64,000 bases of DNA from assembly GCA_017475185.1 (NCBI GenBank), contig JAFVGB010000023.1, forward strand, positions 1 to 64,000, written 5' to 3'. Every line of letters begins with the position of its first letter. Position 1 is the stretch's first letter. A program made the translations under genes and the position numbers. Origin of the DNA: Clostridia bacterium. GTDB taxonomy: Bacteria > Bacillota_A > Clostridia > TANB77 > CAG-508. This document shows, in pieces, positions 25,938 to 35,805 of this stretch. The notes under the pieces are model-generated. The model was not told the origin of the DNA. It did not search any database and was given only the letters and a program-made list of their open reading frames with translations.

Positions 25938-28577
25938 TTACATATTATTCAATCTATCAATAGTATTCTTAAGCATCTCCTCATACTTAGCCAATTTTTC
26001 TTTTTCTTCATTTATCTTAGCTTCTGGAGCCTTGTTTACAAATCCAGGATTTGATAACATTTTCTTAGCTCTTGCAACTTCTGCTTCAAGTTTAGTTTTT
26101 TCATTTTGTAATCTTTCTTTTTCAGCTGCTATATCGACTAAATCCTCAAATGGAATATATAATTCTAATTCTGGTTGCATTATTGAAATCGCATTTGATG
26201 GAATGTTGTCTTTGTTAGCTTGAACTATAATTTCATCACCGAAAGCTAGTTTTTGTAAGAATGCTGCACTTTGGTTAATCAAATCATTGTATTTTTCTGT
26301 TACAAATATTAGTTTAGCTTTTTTAGCTGGATGAACATTCATATTGTTTCTAATATTTCTAACTTCACCAATAATTGATTTTAACATTTCAATTTCATTT
26401 TCTTCAGCTTCGAAATTGAAATCATCTCTGAATTTAGGCCATGCTGAAGTCATTATTGTTTCATCATTGTTGTATAATTTTGTATAAATTTCTTCAGTTA
26501 CAAATGGCATAATTGGGTGTAACATTTTTAAACTGTATTCTAAAACTGTGTTTAATGTGAATTGTGCTTCTTTTCTTGTAGCGCAATCTTTATCATATAA
26601 ACGAGGTTTTACAATTTCGATATACCAATCACAAAATTCGTTCCAGATGAAATCGTAGATTTTTTGAGCTGCTACTCCTAAGTCATAGTTATCTATATTT
26701 GTAGCTAATTCATCAGCTAATCTATTTGCTTTTGATAAAATCCATTTGTCTTCTTTGCATAATTTTGATAAATCATATTTTTCATCATAATCTTCTAAAT
26801 TCATTAAGACGAATTTTGATGCATTCCATAATTTATTAGCAAAGTTTGCTCCTTGCTCAACTTTTGCTGGAATATATCTAATATCATTTCCAAATGAAAT
26901 TCCTAAGATTAATGAGAATCTTAATGCGTCTGCACCATATTCAGCTATAACATCTAATGGATCAACACCATTACCTAGTGTCTTACTCATTTTTCTTCCT
27001 TGGTCATCTCTAACCATTCCATGGATTATAATGTCTGAGAATGGCTTTTTGCCGAGATATTCTAATCCAGAGAATATCATTCTTGAAATCCATAGTGAAA
27101 TAATTTCATATCCTGTAACTATTGTGTTTGTTGGATAGAATGTTTTTAAATCCTCTGTTTCTTCTGGCCAACCTAATGTTGAGAATGGCCATAAAGCTGA
27201 ACTGAACCATGTATCTAATGTATCTGGATCTGCTGTAAATTCTGTGCATCCACATTCATCACATACTTCTGGAATTGTTCTTGATACATGGATTTTTCCA
27301 CAGTTATTACAATAATATGCTGGTATTCTGTGTCCCCAATATAATTGTCTTGAAATACACCAATCTTGTAGGTTTTCCATCCAGTTGAAATATGTTTTAT
27401 CATATTTGTTTGGAATAAATCTTATATCTCCGCTTCTAACAGCCTCAATTGCTGGTTTTGCAAGTTCACCCATTTTAACAAACCATTGGTCTGATATTGT
27501 TGGCTCAATTGTTGTTTTACATCTTTCACATTTTGCAACATTGTGTGTGTAATCTTCAATTTTAACCATATATCCTTGGTCTTCTAGCATTTTTACTATA
27601 ATTGGTCTTGCATCATAAGCATTCATTCCAGCAACTTCTGGAAGTAAATCATTCATTACTAAATTACTATCGAAAACTTCAACGAATTCTAGGTTATTTT
27701 TTAATCCTGCTTGATAATCATTTGGATCATGGCATGGTGTTAATTTTACACAACCTGTTCCAAATTCCATATCAACAAATGGATCTGCTATAATTGGAAT
27801 TTCTTTATTCATTAATGGTAATATACATGTTTTTCCAATTAAGTGTTTATATCTTTCATCTTTTGGATTTACTGCAACACCAGTATCACCTAGCATTGTT
27901 TCTGGCCTTGTTGTTGCAACAACTAAGTAATCAGCTTTTCCAGGTTCAGCATCTTTTATTGGATATTTAATATGCCAAATGTGTGAAGCTTCCTCTTTAT
28001 ATTCAACCTCGGCATCTGATATTGATGTTTTACAATTTGGACACCAGTTAATCATTCTCTTACCTTTGTAAATATATCCTTTTTCATATAATCTAAAGAA
28101 TACTTCCTCAACAGCATTTGATAAACCTTCATCCATTGTAAAACGGCTTCTTGACCAGTCACAAGAACATCCCATTTTACGTTGTTGTTTTTGAATTGTT
28201 CCACCGTACTCATGTGTCCATTCCCATGCTTTTTCTAAGAATTGTTCTCTTGTTAAATCAGATTTCTTGATACCTTTTTCACGTAGGCTTTGAACAACTT
28301 TCATTTCTGTTGAAATTGCGGCATGGTCTGTACCTGGTAGCCATAGTGTATTAAATCCTTGCATTCTTTTATATCTGATTAAAAAGTCTTGTATTGAAGC
28401 ATCTAATGCATGCCCCATATGTAGTTTTCCTGTTACATTTGGAGGTGGCATCATTATACAGTAGCTTTCTGCATTTTTATCCATACTTGGTTTAAAATAA
28501 CCATTTTCCTCCCATTTTTCATATAATTCGTCTTCAAAATCCTTTGGATTATACTTGTCATTTAATTTGTGTTCCAT
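25938..28577 (-). CDS. valS: Valyl-tRNA synthetase
   Basis: ValS charges tRNA-Val and edits threonyl-tRNA. The 879-residue class I enzyme has the HIGH motif in PPNVTGKLHMGHALD (near residue 50), the editing CP1 domain (TRPETMLGDTGVAV), GRKMSKTLGNG (KMSKS), a zinc-type Cys cluster (CNNCGKIHV, CDECGCTEF) and a C-terminal coiled coil beginning near residue 810 that clamps the tRNA. It is preceded by a lipoprotein gene and a T-box leader, which should induce it on valine starvation. Confidence 0.97.
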   Translation of the reverse strand: MEHKLNDKYNPKDFEDELYEKWEENGYFKPSMDKNAESYCIMMPPPNVTGKLHMGHALDASIQDFLIRYKRMQGFNTLWLPGTDHAAISTEMKVVQSLREKGIKKSDLTREQFLEKAWEWTHEYGGTIQKQQRKMGCSCDWSRSRFTMDEGLSNAVEEVFFRLYEKGYIYKGKRMINWCPNCKTSISDAEVEYKEEASHIWHIKYPIKDAEPGKADYLVVATTRPETMLGDTGVAVNPKDERYKHLIGKTCILPLMNKEIPIIADPFVDMEFGTGCVKLTPCHDPNDYQAGLKNNLEFVEVFDSNLVMNDLLPEVAGMNAYDARPIIVKMLEDQGYMVKIEDYTHNVAKCERCKTTIEPTISDQWFVKMGELAKPAIEAVRSGDIRFIPNKYDKTYFNWMENLQDWCISRQLYWGHRIPAYYCNNCGKIHVSRTIPEVCDECGCTEFTADPDTLDTWFSSALWPFSTLGWPEETEDLKTFYPTNTIVTGYEIISLWISRMIFSGLEYLGKKPFSDIIIHGMVRDDQGRKMSKTLGNGVDPLDVIAEYGADALRFSLILGISFGNDIRYIPAKVEQGANFANKLWNASKFVLMNLEDYDEKYDLSKLCKEDKWILSKANRLADELATNIDNYDLGVAAQKIYDFIWNEFCDWYIEIVKPRLYDKDCATRKEAQFTLNTVLEYSLKMLHPIMPFVTEEIYTKLYNNDETIMTSAWPKFRDDFNFEAEENEIEMLKSIIGEVRNIRNNMNVHPAKKAKLIFVTEKYNDLINQSAAFLQKLAFGDEIIVQANKDNIPSNAISIMQPELELYIPFEDLVDIAAEKERLQNEKTKLEAEVARAKKMLSNPGFVNKAPEAKINEEKEKLAKYEEMLKNTIDRLNNM

Positions 28578-28596
28578 TTTTTATTCCTCCCTTTTA

Positions 28597-29166
28597 TTAA
28601 TCATTCCATTCAAATGAATCTACCATTTTTAAAGCAACTTCATCAACTTTATTTTCATCATCTTTGTTAAATATTGTTTCATGTATTAAAATATACTCTT
28701 TTTCCCCAACAATGTAGTATTGTTTAACAATTGAATCATTACCATTTATAACAAAAGTATATAGTATTTCTCCATTTTCTGTATTAGAACCTGAAGCATT
28801 TATTACTGCATTTTTTGGAATTTGTCTAGCAAGTTGAGCATATATTGCATTTTTAAATTCCATATGTTCTTCTTTTTTATATTTATTTGTTCCTTGATTA
28901 ATTGAAATATTGTTAGGTCTTTTTTCTTCATCTTCTCCATTTTTCACATAAAAGAATTTAGTTTTGCTTGAATGGGTTTTACTTTCCTCCCAACCACTAC
29001 TTACTATATATGAACCAAATTCTTTGGTGTAAACTATGTCACCATTCTCTTTTGTTGAAAAACTATTCTTTTCTTTTTTATCTAATTTTAAATCACATCC
29101 AGAAAGGCAGACTATTAAAACCTGTGTAATAATAATATATATTAAAAATTTACATGTTCTTTTCAT
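28597..29166 (-). CDS. Predicted lipoprotein between T-box and valS
   Basis: A 189-residue protein with a lipoprotein signal peptide: basic MKRT, a hydrophobic core and lipobox LSGC with lipidated Cys near residue 24. The mature part is soluble and mixed alpha/beta. Its C-terminal YILIHETIFNKDD and MVDSFEWND resemble PsbP-related extracytoplasmic proteins. The start at 29166 has GGAGG seven bases upstream. It sits between the T-box and valS with a 19-base gap, so it is probably co-regulated with valS. Function unknown. Confidence 0.75.
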   Translation of the reverse strand: MKRTCKFLIYIIITQVLIVCLSGCDLKLDKKEKNSFSTKENGDIVYTKEFGSYIVSSGWEESKTHSSKTKFFYVKNGEDEEKRPNNISINQGTNKYKKEEHMEFKNAIYAQLARQIPKNAVINASGSNTENGEILYTFVINGNDSIVKQYYIVGEKEYILIHETIFNKDDENKVDEVALKMVDSFEWND

Positions 29167-29204
29167 ATAAAACCTCCTTACCAATAATAATTAAGATTTT
29201 TCCA

Positions 29205-29445
29205 TACAAAAAAGCTCATCCTACAATAAGGACGAGCTTCAAATTCGTGGTACCACCTTAATTAATACGATTGATCATCATATTATCTCTAATGCTTTTA
29301 ACGCTGCAACGCGAATACTCTTACTCTAAATATAATTTCAGAATATCAACTCCAAAGCTACCTTCAGTATAACACATTATAAGAAGCTTCCAGCTAACAA
29401 CTTCTATTCTCTCGATAATCTATTATACTTACTCCTCTTTTTCTT
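29205..29445 (-). promoter_or_regulatory. T-box riboswitch, probably valine-specific
   Basis: The complement shows the T-box core AAGGTGGTACCACG (29242-29258 region), then a terminator stem GAAGCTCGTCCTTA with TAGGATGAGCTTTTTT (29206-29241). Upstream are an AGAGA-type motif and a Stem I apical GCTGGAAGC. The segment GAAGGTAGCTTTGGAGT places GTA in the specifier position, giving valine, which agrees with valS downstream. Uncharged tRNA-Val should favour the antiterminator. The specifier assignment is by eye. Confidence 0.88.
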
Positions 29446-29502
29446 TGTTTTTATTATATATTTACTATATTAACATAATTTAAAAATAATTTCAACATTT
29501 TT

Positions 29503-29685
29503 TTAAATAATTATTAAAGCACTACCAATAATTGCAACTATAAATCCAACAATTTTAAATGTTCTTGTTGCACCATTAGTGTCACTTGTGCTAAAAAATC
29601 TTTTAGTTAATTTTCTAGCATCATATATGCAAATTATTCCAATGGCTATTACAATAACACCTATTAACTTTAATACAATTTCCAT
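29503..29685 (-). CDS. Small two-helix membrane protein
   Basis: A 60-residue protein with hydrophobic segments at about 3-22 and 42-60, separated by a basic and Thr/Ser-rich cytoplasmic loop (ARKLTKRFFSTSD). No domain recognised. AAGGATG precedes the ATG. It lies just upstream of the T-box and downstream of the epimerase gene on the same strand. Probably real because of clean start and clear topology. Confidence 0.6.
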   Translation of the reverse strand: MEIVLKLIGVIVIAIGIICIYDARKLTKRFFSTSDTNGATRTFKIVGFIVAIIGSALIII

Positions 29686-29711
29686 TTTTAAAACATCCTT
29701 CCCAAAATGTT

Positions 29712-30584
29712 TTATTCAAAAAACTCTACTGTATATTTGCAATCAAATTCTTCATTAGGTTTCAATAATACAATTGAAGTTTTTTCTGTAAATATTCCAC
29801 TACTTTTTATAGAATCTGACATTCCATGCCATGGTTCAATACAAATAAATGGAGCACCTGGTTTTGACCAAATTGCTAAATATGGAAATTCAGAAAAATC
29901 CATTGTCAAATCTGGTTTTCCAGTTGACTTTCTCATCAATGAAACTTTTGATGATGTCATTCCTTTCATTATTATTGCATCATTATTAAATGTATCTTTA
30001 TTTAGTAAAATCTTTCTTTTATCAACTATTTTACTTTGTGCATAATCAGTTCCAATTAAACCATCTACTAAATATAAGAAATGAATTTTATCTTCATCTT
30101 CTTCAAACTCTAAATAATAATCACCATTTTTTAAAGCTTCATAATCTATTTTGAACGCAGGATGACCACCTATACAAAATGGCATATTTGATTTTCCTGT
30201 ATTAATAACTTTATAAATTGTTGTCAATTTATTTTCATCCATTCTATATGTTGTATATAATTCAAAATCAAATGGGTATCTTGTTAATGTATTTTTGTTA
30301 CTTTTTAACATATATGAATGAAAATTATCCAATTTTGTAATTGGCTCAAATTCTAAATCTCTAGCAAAACCATGTTGAAACATTTCATATGTTCTTGCAT
30401 TTATTATAGTTTGATTTCTCTTTAGTTTACCTACTATTGGGAATAAAACTGGTGAATGGCGTTTCCAATAAACCTTTCCATTTTCATCCAAACAATCTTC
30501 CCCTTGATGGATTCTTTCTACACCGTTTAACTTAAAGCTTAATAGTTCTCCACCATATTTAGAAGTTAAAATTTGAGTATGCAT
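29712..30584 (-). CDS. Aldose 1-epimerase family protein (LacX-like)
   Basis: A 290-residue galactose mutarotase-fold protein. It has SKYGGELLSFKLNG at the N-terminus, SPVLFPIVGKL, the catalytic-type segment FCIGGHPAFKI with the family His, and FICIEPWHGMSD near the C-terminus. Members interconvert sugar anomers, and the LacX branch is not well characterised. The ATG at 30584 follows AAGGAGACTACGTGT. An upstream extension has no ribosome site. Cytoplasmic. Confidence 0.88.
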   Translation of the reverse strand: MHTQILTSKYGGELLSFKLNGVERIHQGEDCLDENGKVYWKRHSPVLFPIVGKLKRNQTIINARTYEMFQHGFARDLEFEPITKLDNFHSYMLKSNKNTLTRYPFDFELYTTYRMDENKLTTIYKVINTGKSNMPFCIGGHPAFKIDYEALKNGDYYLEFEEDEDKIHFLYLVDGLIGTDYAQSKIVDKRKILLNKDTFNNDAIIMKGMTSSKVSLMRKSTGKPDLTMDFSEFPYLAIWSKPGAPFICIEPWHGMSDSIKSSGIFTEKTSIVLLKPNEEFDCKYTVEFFE

Positions 30585-30667
30585 ACACGTAGTCTCCTTT
30601 TCTTTTTTTCCTTTTTCACTATTATAATATGTTCTTTTGGCAAAAAAGTCAAGGGTTTTAGGCAAAA

Positions 30668-32191
30668 TTAACTCTCCATATCTAACTCAAAGAAAAATTC
30701 TATTCCATTTTCTTTATTTATTGCTCCATATTGATTTTTATAATTTGTCATAATTGCTTTAACAAACGCTAATCCTATTCCTGTTCCACCTTTTTCTCTG
30801 TTTCTAGATGAATCAATTTTATAAAATCTTCCCCAAATACGTTGTAATTCACTTTCATCAATATTATCTCCTGTATTAAAGACACTAATTCTAATTTTAT
30901 TTCTATTTGAATCTAAAACAATATTAACTTCTATTTTACGTTCTCCATTTATTTCTTTAGAGTATTTAATTGCATTTGTTAAATAATTAGTTAGAATTTG
31001 TTCTATATAAAATGGATCTGCATTTGCTACAATTTTGTTATTGTTATTAAAGTATATTTTTACATTATTTTCTTCTAACATAACATGACATTTTCTTATT
31101 ACTTCTCTTATTAACTCTACAATATCAAAATTGTCATTATTAAATTCACGTTTTCCGTATTCAAGTTTCATCAACTCTAGTAACTGTTTTACTAATCTAT
31201 CCATTTTATTTGCTTCATCTAATATAACATTTGCATAATATTCTCTTGATTCCTCATCAGAATTTACATTTTCAACTAATCCTTCTGCATATCCTTGAAT
31301 TAATGCTATTGGAGTTTTTAATTCGTGAGAAACATCTGAAATAAATTGTTTTCTCATTTCATCTATTTTTGATTTTCTTTCTATGTCTTTTTCTAATTCA
31401 TTATTATTTGCTGTTAATTGCTTAATGGTATTTTCTAATTTGTCTGACATGGTATTTATGCTTTTTCCAAGATTATTTATTTCATCATCTGTATCGTTCA
31501 TTTCATATTTCTGAGAGAAATCTAAATTTGACATTTTTTGTGCTATACTATTTAACTCTAATATTGGAGCTGTAAATTTCCTAGATATAAATGAAGCAAT
31601 AATCCCAGAAATTATTATAACTGCACTACCTATTGCAATCAAAACATTGTTTGAAATTCTTGCACTTTCTTGTAAATCTGCTGTTGGTGTTCTCATATAT
31701 AATTCATATCCATTATCTAAATTTGCAGATACAATAATAAAATTCACCTTGGTATCATTTTCTTTTATAAGATTGATATTAATTGATTTTTCTTTATACA
31801 AAGACTGAATATCCTCACCTTTATCTTTTATATTATTGAAAAAGTCCATTTGTGCTTCGTAATTCATTTTATAATTATCGGTCGCCATCATAACAACATC
31901 ATCATTTGTTTTAATGATAATGTCTAAATTATATTTTATTGATAATGTTTCTAAATTGTTTTCTATTTGTTCATACGGCATTTTATTATTATATGATACA
32001 TTGATCTGTTCATATATTTGTTTAATTACTCTAGTTTTATTATATAAATAGTATTTTTCCAAAACAACATTGTTTACAACTACCAGTAACATAATAATTA
32101 GAGTAATAACTATACATATTGTTAAAAAAAGCTTTATTCTCACTGATTTTATAGATTTTTTTATTTTATTCATTTCTTTATTTAACTTCAA
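30668..32191 (-). CDS. Membrane sensor histidine kinase
   Basis: A 507-residue kinase with helices at about 18-40 and 185-208 enclosing an extracytoplasmic sensor of about 145 residues, then a HAMP domain (APILELNSIAQKMS), a H box (SDVSHELKTPIALI), N box (TNYLTNAIKYSKE) and G2 box EKGGTGIGLAF. The start overlaps the regulator gene by 14 bases, indicating coupled translation. The architecture is like PhoR/VanS-type kinases. The signal is unknown. A cell-wall deacetylase gene is divergent from the pair. Confidence 0.93.
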   Translation of the reverse strand: MKLNKEMNKIKKSIKSVRIKLFLTICIVITLIIMLLVVVNNVVLEKYYLYNKTRVIKQIYEQINVSYNNKMPYEQIENNLETLSIKYNLDIIIKTNDDVVMMATDNYKMNYEAQMDFFNNIKDKGEDIQSLYKEKSININLIKENDTKVNFIIVSANLDNGYELYMRTPTADLQESARISNNVLIAIGSAVIIISGIIASFISRKFTAPILELNSIAQKMSNLDFSQKYEMNDTDDEINNLGKSINTMSDKLENTIKQLTANNNELEKDIERKSKIDEMRKQFISDVSHELKTPIALIQGYAEGLVENVNSDEESREYYANVILDEANKMDRLVKQLLELMKLEYGKREFNNDNFDIVELIREVIRKCHVMLEENNVKIYFNNNNKIVANADPFYIEQILTNYLTNAIKYSKEINGERKIEVNIVLDSNRNKIRISVFNTGDNIDESELQRIWGRFYKIDSSRNREKGGTGIGLAFVKAIMTNYKNQYGAINKENGIEFFFELDMES

Positions 32192-32855
32192 ATTTATAAC
32201 CTACCCCTCTGATAGTTTGTATATATTTTCCTTTTTTTCCTAATTTGTGTCTTATTTTTTTAACATGACTATCTATTGTTCTTGAATCTCCATAATAATC
32301 ATAATTCCATACATTATTTAATATTTTATCTCTTGATAAAGCTATTCCTTTGTTATCTATTAAATATTTTAAAAGCTCATACTCTCTTAAGCTAAGTTCT
32401 ATAATTTTGGAATCAACTTTTACTGTTCTACCATCTGTATCAATTTCTATTCCTCCGATTTCATTGATACTACTTGATTGTTTTGTAGTTCTTTTCAATA
32501 AAGCCTCCACTCTTGCTACTAATATTTTAGGACTGAATGGTTTAGCTATATATTCATCAACACCTAATTCGAACCCAAAAAGCTCGTCCTGTTCTTCACC
32601 TCTTGCTGTAAGCATAATAATTGGTATATTAGAAGTTTGTCTAATTTGCCTTAAAACAGACCAGCCATCAAGTTTTGGCATCATTACATCTAGTAAAATC
32701 AGATTAATTTTTCCTTCATTTTCTTCAAAGATTTTTATTGCTTCTTCTCCATCCACTGCCTCAATAATTTTGTATTCTTTTTTAACTAAAAAGTCTTTAA
32801 TCAATTTTCTCATTCTTGATTCATCATCAACCACTAAAATAGTTATATCTGCCAT
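32178..32855 (-). CDS. OmpR-family response regulator
   Basis: A 225-residue regulator with receiver Asp in LLLDVMMPKLDG, conserved LTARGEEQD and Lys in YIAKPFSPK, and a winged-helix output domain (LSLREYELLKYL, SRTIDSHVKKIRHKL, IRGVGYKFE). ATG at 32855 follows AAAAGGATGG. It pairs with the kinase encoded next and is divergent from the polysaccharide deacetylase, a plausible target. Confidence 0.94.
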   Translation of the reverse strand: MADITILVVDDESRMRKLIKDFLVKKEYKIIEAVDGEEAIKIFEENEGKINLILLDVMMPKLDGWSVLRQIRQTSNIPIIMLTARGEEQDELFGFELGVDEYIAKPFSPKILVARVEALLKRTTKQSSSINEIGGIEIDTDGRTVKVDSKIIELSLREYELLKYLIDNKGIALSRDKILNNVWNYDYYGDSRTIDSHVKKIRHKLGKKGKYIQTIRGVGYKFEVK

Positions 32856-33000
32856 AAATACCATCCTTTTCTGTGTATTATTATATATTATAATACCTAA
32901 TTATGTCCATATTGTGAATTATTTTTGTATTTTAAAACAAATTTGACTTGTAAAATATAATTTTATATTTTATTATATATTATAAAAGGAGTTGATTATT

Positions 33001-33903
33001 TTGGCAAATAAAAAAAGAAAAACTAAAAATAATTATAAAATATTATTTTTATTAGGAATAATAATAATAGGATTTTTTATTATTATAAATCAGAGCAAAA
33101 ATAAATCAAATAAACAATTAGAAAAGACAGAAATAAATAATTTAGATAATGAAACAATCTCTGTTGATATTAAAAATAGTGAAGAAAATAAGCCTTCTGT
33201 TGTGCAAAGTTTATCAGCTGAAGAAATAAAGCAATCAAAAGAGCGAGGTTTACCTGTTCTAATGTATCATTTTTTCTATGATGAAACAGCTGGTGAAACT
33301 GGTCGTGATAATAATTTTATAGAAATTCACGATTTCGAAGAACAAATAAAATACTTAGCTGAAAATAATTATTATGTTCCAACTTGGGATGAGGTTTTAG
33401 GTTATATTAATAATGAAAATGGTCTTCCTTTAAAAAGTATTGTAATTACAGTTGATGATGGCGATGAATCTTTTTTTAGATTAGCAAAACCAATTTTAGA
33501 AAAATATAATTTTAAAGCAACTTCTTTTGTAATAACATCATGGTACGGAAGTTCAGTTGCAGAAAATCAGTCTCCATCAATAGATTTTCAATCACACTCA
33601 GATAATATGCATATATCCGGTTCAGATGGAAAAGGTGCATTTTTAACAATATCTTATGAAGATGCTTGTGCAGATTTAGAAACTTCTCGTTCAATTCTTG
33701 GTGGGCAAAATTGTAAAGTTTTCTGCTATCCTTTCGGTCACTTCAATGATAGATGCAAAAAAATATTAAAAGACTGCAACTACACATTAGCATTTACTAC
33801 TCAAGGTGGACGTGTTTTCCCTGGCGATGATCAATATGAACTTCCAAGAGTTCGTATGTCAAAAGGTGATTCTTTAAATTCTTTTATTAACAAAGTTAAA
33901 TAA
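33001..33903 (+). CDS. Polysaccharide deacetylase (NodB-type)
   Basis: A 300-residue membrane-anchored CE4 protein with one N-terminal helix (about 15-35), a charged linker and a NodB domain. Visible motifs are PVLMYHFF, ITVDDGDESF (catalytic and metal Asp), and the metal pair in SHSDNMH. Members remove acetyl groups from peptidoglycan or surface glycans. TTG at 33001 is nine bases after GGAG and is preferred to an earlier TTG that would overlap it. Followed by a clear terminator. Confidence 0.87.
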   Translation: MANKKRKTKNNYKILFLLGIIIIGFFIIINQSKNKSNKQLEKTEINNLDNETISVDIKNSEENKPSVVQSLSAEEIKQSKERGLPVLMYHFFYDETAGETGRDNNFIEIHDFEEQIKYLAENNYYVPTWDEVLGYINNENGLPLKSIVITVDDGDESFFRLAKPILEKYNFKATSFVITSWYGSSVAENQSPSIDFQSHSDNMHISGSDGKGAFLTISYEDACADLETSRSILGGQNCKVFCYPFGHFNDRCKKILKDCNYTLAFTTQGGRVFPGDDQYELPRVRMSKGDSLNSFINKVK

Positions 33904-33904
33904 T

Positions 33905-33943
33905 AAAAAGATGTTATATATTAAAAATATATAACATCTTTTT
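33905..33943. terminator. Bidirectional terminator
   Basis: AAAAAGATGTTATATATT pairs with AATATATAACATCTTTTT around a 3-base loop, between the convergent deacetylase and peptidase genes. Confidence 0.88.
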
Positions 33944-33948
33944 ATTAC

Positions 33949-35016
33949 CTATAATCCTACAACAACATATCCTTTTTCACTCATCGTTAAATTTTGTGAT
34001 GCATATTTTGTAATAAGCACTGTATCTTCTATTCTAACTCCAAATCTACTTGGTATATATATACCTGGCTCATCTGTAACAATCATATTTTCTTTTAAAA
34101 GAAAATCATATTTAGTATTCATAAAAGGATATTCGTGAATATCTAATCCTACTCCATGTCCCAAACTATGAACCATATTAGCTCCATTAAGTTTAAAATC
34201 ACTTTCAACACCTTTTGCAATTAGCTTAATATTTGCTCCTTCTTTTAGTTCTTCTAAAACTCTTAATTGATTTTTTAACACTAAATCATATACTGGTTTC
34301 ATATATTGTGGTACATGTCCTGCAAAAACTGTTCTTGTCATATCTGAACAATATCCTTTATATTTACATCCCATATCAATAGTGATAGGATCTCCATCTT
34401 CAATTTTTTTATCTGTTGGAACAGCATGTGGCATAGATGAATTCGCACCTGATGCAACTATCGTATCAAATGCTAATCCATCAGCTCCATTCATCAAGAA
34501 AAACTTTTCTATTTCAAAAGCAATTTCTTTTTCAGTCATACCAATTTTTATAAATTTTTTTATATATTCAAAACAATTATCTGTTATTAAACAAGCTTTT
34601 TTAATGCAATCTATTTCTTCCTCTTTTTTTACTATTCTCATTTTTTCAAGAAGACCTTCAGTTTCTTCAAAATTGTTTATCTTATATTTATGCATATACT
34701 CTTTATATTTAGCATATGTTAAATCCCCTTCTTCAAAACCAACATTTTCGCAAAAAGTAAAGAAATTCTCGTAATCTTCTCTTGTTAATTCTTTGAAATC
34801 ATATACTATAATTTCATCATCAATTGTTAAAGCTTTATTTACAACTTCCATATATCTTCCATCTGTAATATACACATTTTCACGTCTTGTTAAAAGCAGT
34901 ACTCCTTCTGCATTTATATTTGTTAAATACCTAATATTTATAGGATTTGTAATTATCATTCCTTGTAAATCTAAATTCTTTAACTTTTCTCGTAAAGCTT
35001 CTATTTTTTCATTCAT
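33949..35016 (-). CDS. M24 family Xaa-Pro peptidase
   Basis: A 355-residue creatinase-fold metallopeptidase. The N-terminal domain has TNPINIRYLTN. The C-terminal domain carries dinuclear metal ligands in ITIDMGCKYKGYCSDMTRT, HSLGHGVGLDIHE, DEPGIYIP and RIEDTVLIT. The start at 35016 follows GGGTGATTTT, and residues upstream of it are hydrophobic noise without a ribosome site. It cleaves X-Pro bonds at N-termini or in dipeptides. The pairing with efp seen in some Firmicutes is absent. Confidence 0.92.
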   Translation of the reverse strand: MNEKIEALREKLKNLDLQGMIITNPINIRYLTNINAEGVLLLTRRENVYITDGRYMEVVNKALTIDDEIIVYDFKELTREDYENFFTFCENVGFEEGDLTYAKYKEYMHKYKINNFEETEGLLEKMRIVKKEEEIDCIKKACLITDNCFEYIKKFIKIGMTEKEIAFEIEKFFLMNGADGLAFDTIVASGANSSMPHAVPTDKKIEDGDPITIDMGCKYKGYCSDMTRTVFAGHVPQYMKPVYDLVLKNQLRVLEELKEGANIKLIAKGVESDFKLNGANMVHSLGHGVGLDIHEYPFMNTKYDFLLKENMIVTDEPGIYIPSRFGVRIEDTVLITKYASQNLTMSEKGYVVVGL

Positions 35017-35054
35017 AAAATCACCCACTTTTATAATTAATGATATTAATAATA

Positions 35055-35804
35055 TTATAATTTGTATTTTCCTAATGTAAATATAAAGAAAATCAATTTT
35101 ATCCATATATTTAATGGTACAAACATAACTATTAATGCAGCTAAAACAATAAATGGTCCAAATGGTATGAACTCACTTGTTTCTCGTTTTTGTATTTTAT
35201 TTTTTATTATTAATCCTATGCTAAAAATAGCTGCTATCAAAAATGCCAAAACAGTTATAGCTATTATATTTCTCCAACCAAAAAACAAGCCTATTGTTCC
35301 CATTAATTTAACATCTCCGAAACCCATTGTTTCTTTTCTAAATATTAAATTGCCTACATATGTTAATAATAAAAATATTGCTGCACCTAATATCATTCCA
35401 ATCCACATTTCAACTGCAACATTTAAGTTATTTACACCTCTAAAAAAGCTAAATGCTAAGCCAACTTCTAACATAGTTAATGTTAATCTGTTTGGAATAA
35501 TTTGTAATTTATAATCTATGCAAAAAGCAGAAATCAGCATTGGGGTAAGTATTAAAAATTGCAATAATTCAATTTTATCTTCCATTCCTATTATTCGTAA
35601 CAAAGCAATATATAGCACAGAAGTTAAAATCATTATTGTATAATTTGCATCCGAATTTTTTATGTATTCCTTAATTACCTGAGAGTCAAATATTTTTTTG
35701 TGTTCTGGTAAATTTTGATTGGCTAATCCTATTATTCTTCCGACTATCAATCCTAATATTCCAATTCCAACATACCAAAATATATGTATATTTTCAATAA
35801 ACAT
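35055..35804 (-). CDS. Prepilin peptidase (A24)
   Basis: A 249-residue membrane aspartic protease with about seven helices. Catalytic Asp residues lie in FCIDYKLQIIPNRLT and in ETMGFGDVKLMG, the family signature. It lacks the usual N-terminal Cys-rich cytosolic loop, so it may be a minimal form. No pilin or assembly ATPase is adjacent. It overlaps nothing and has a 1-base gap to yqeG. It probably processes type IV pilin-like or competence pseudopilins encoded elsewhere. Confidence 0.88.
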   Translation of the reverse strand: MFIENIHIFWYVGIGILGLIVGRIIGLANQNLPEHKKIFDSQVIKEYIKNSDANYTIMILTSVLYIALLRIIGMEDKIELLQFLILTPMLISAFCIDYKLQIIPNRLTLTMLEVGLAFSFFRGVNNLNVAVEMWIGMILGAAIFLLLTYVGNLIFRKETMGFGDVKLMGTIGLFFGWRNIIAITVLAFLIAAIFSIGLIIKNKIQKRETSEFIPFGPFIVLAALIVMFVPLNIWIKLIFFIFTLGKYKL

Positions 35805-35805
35805 T

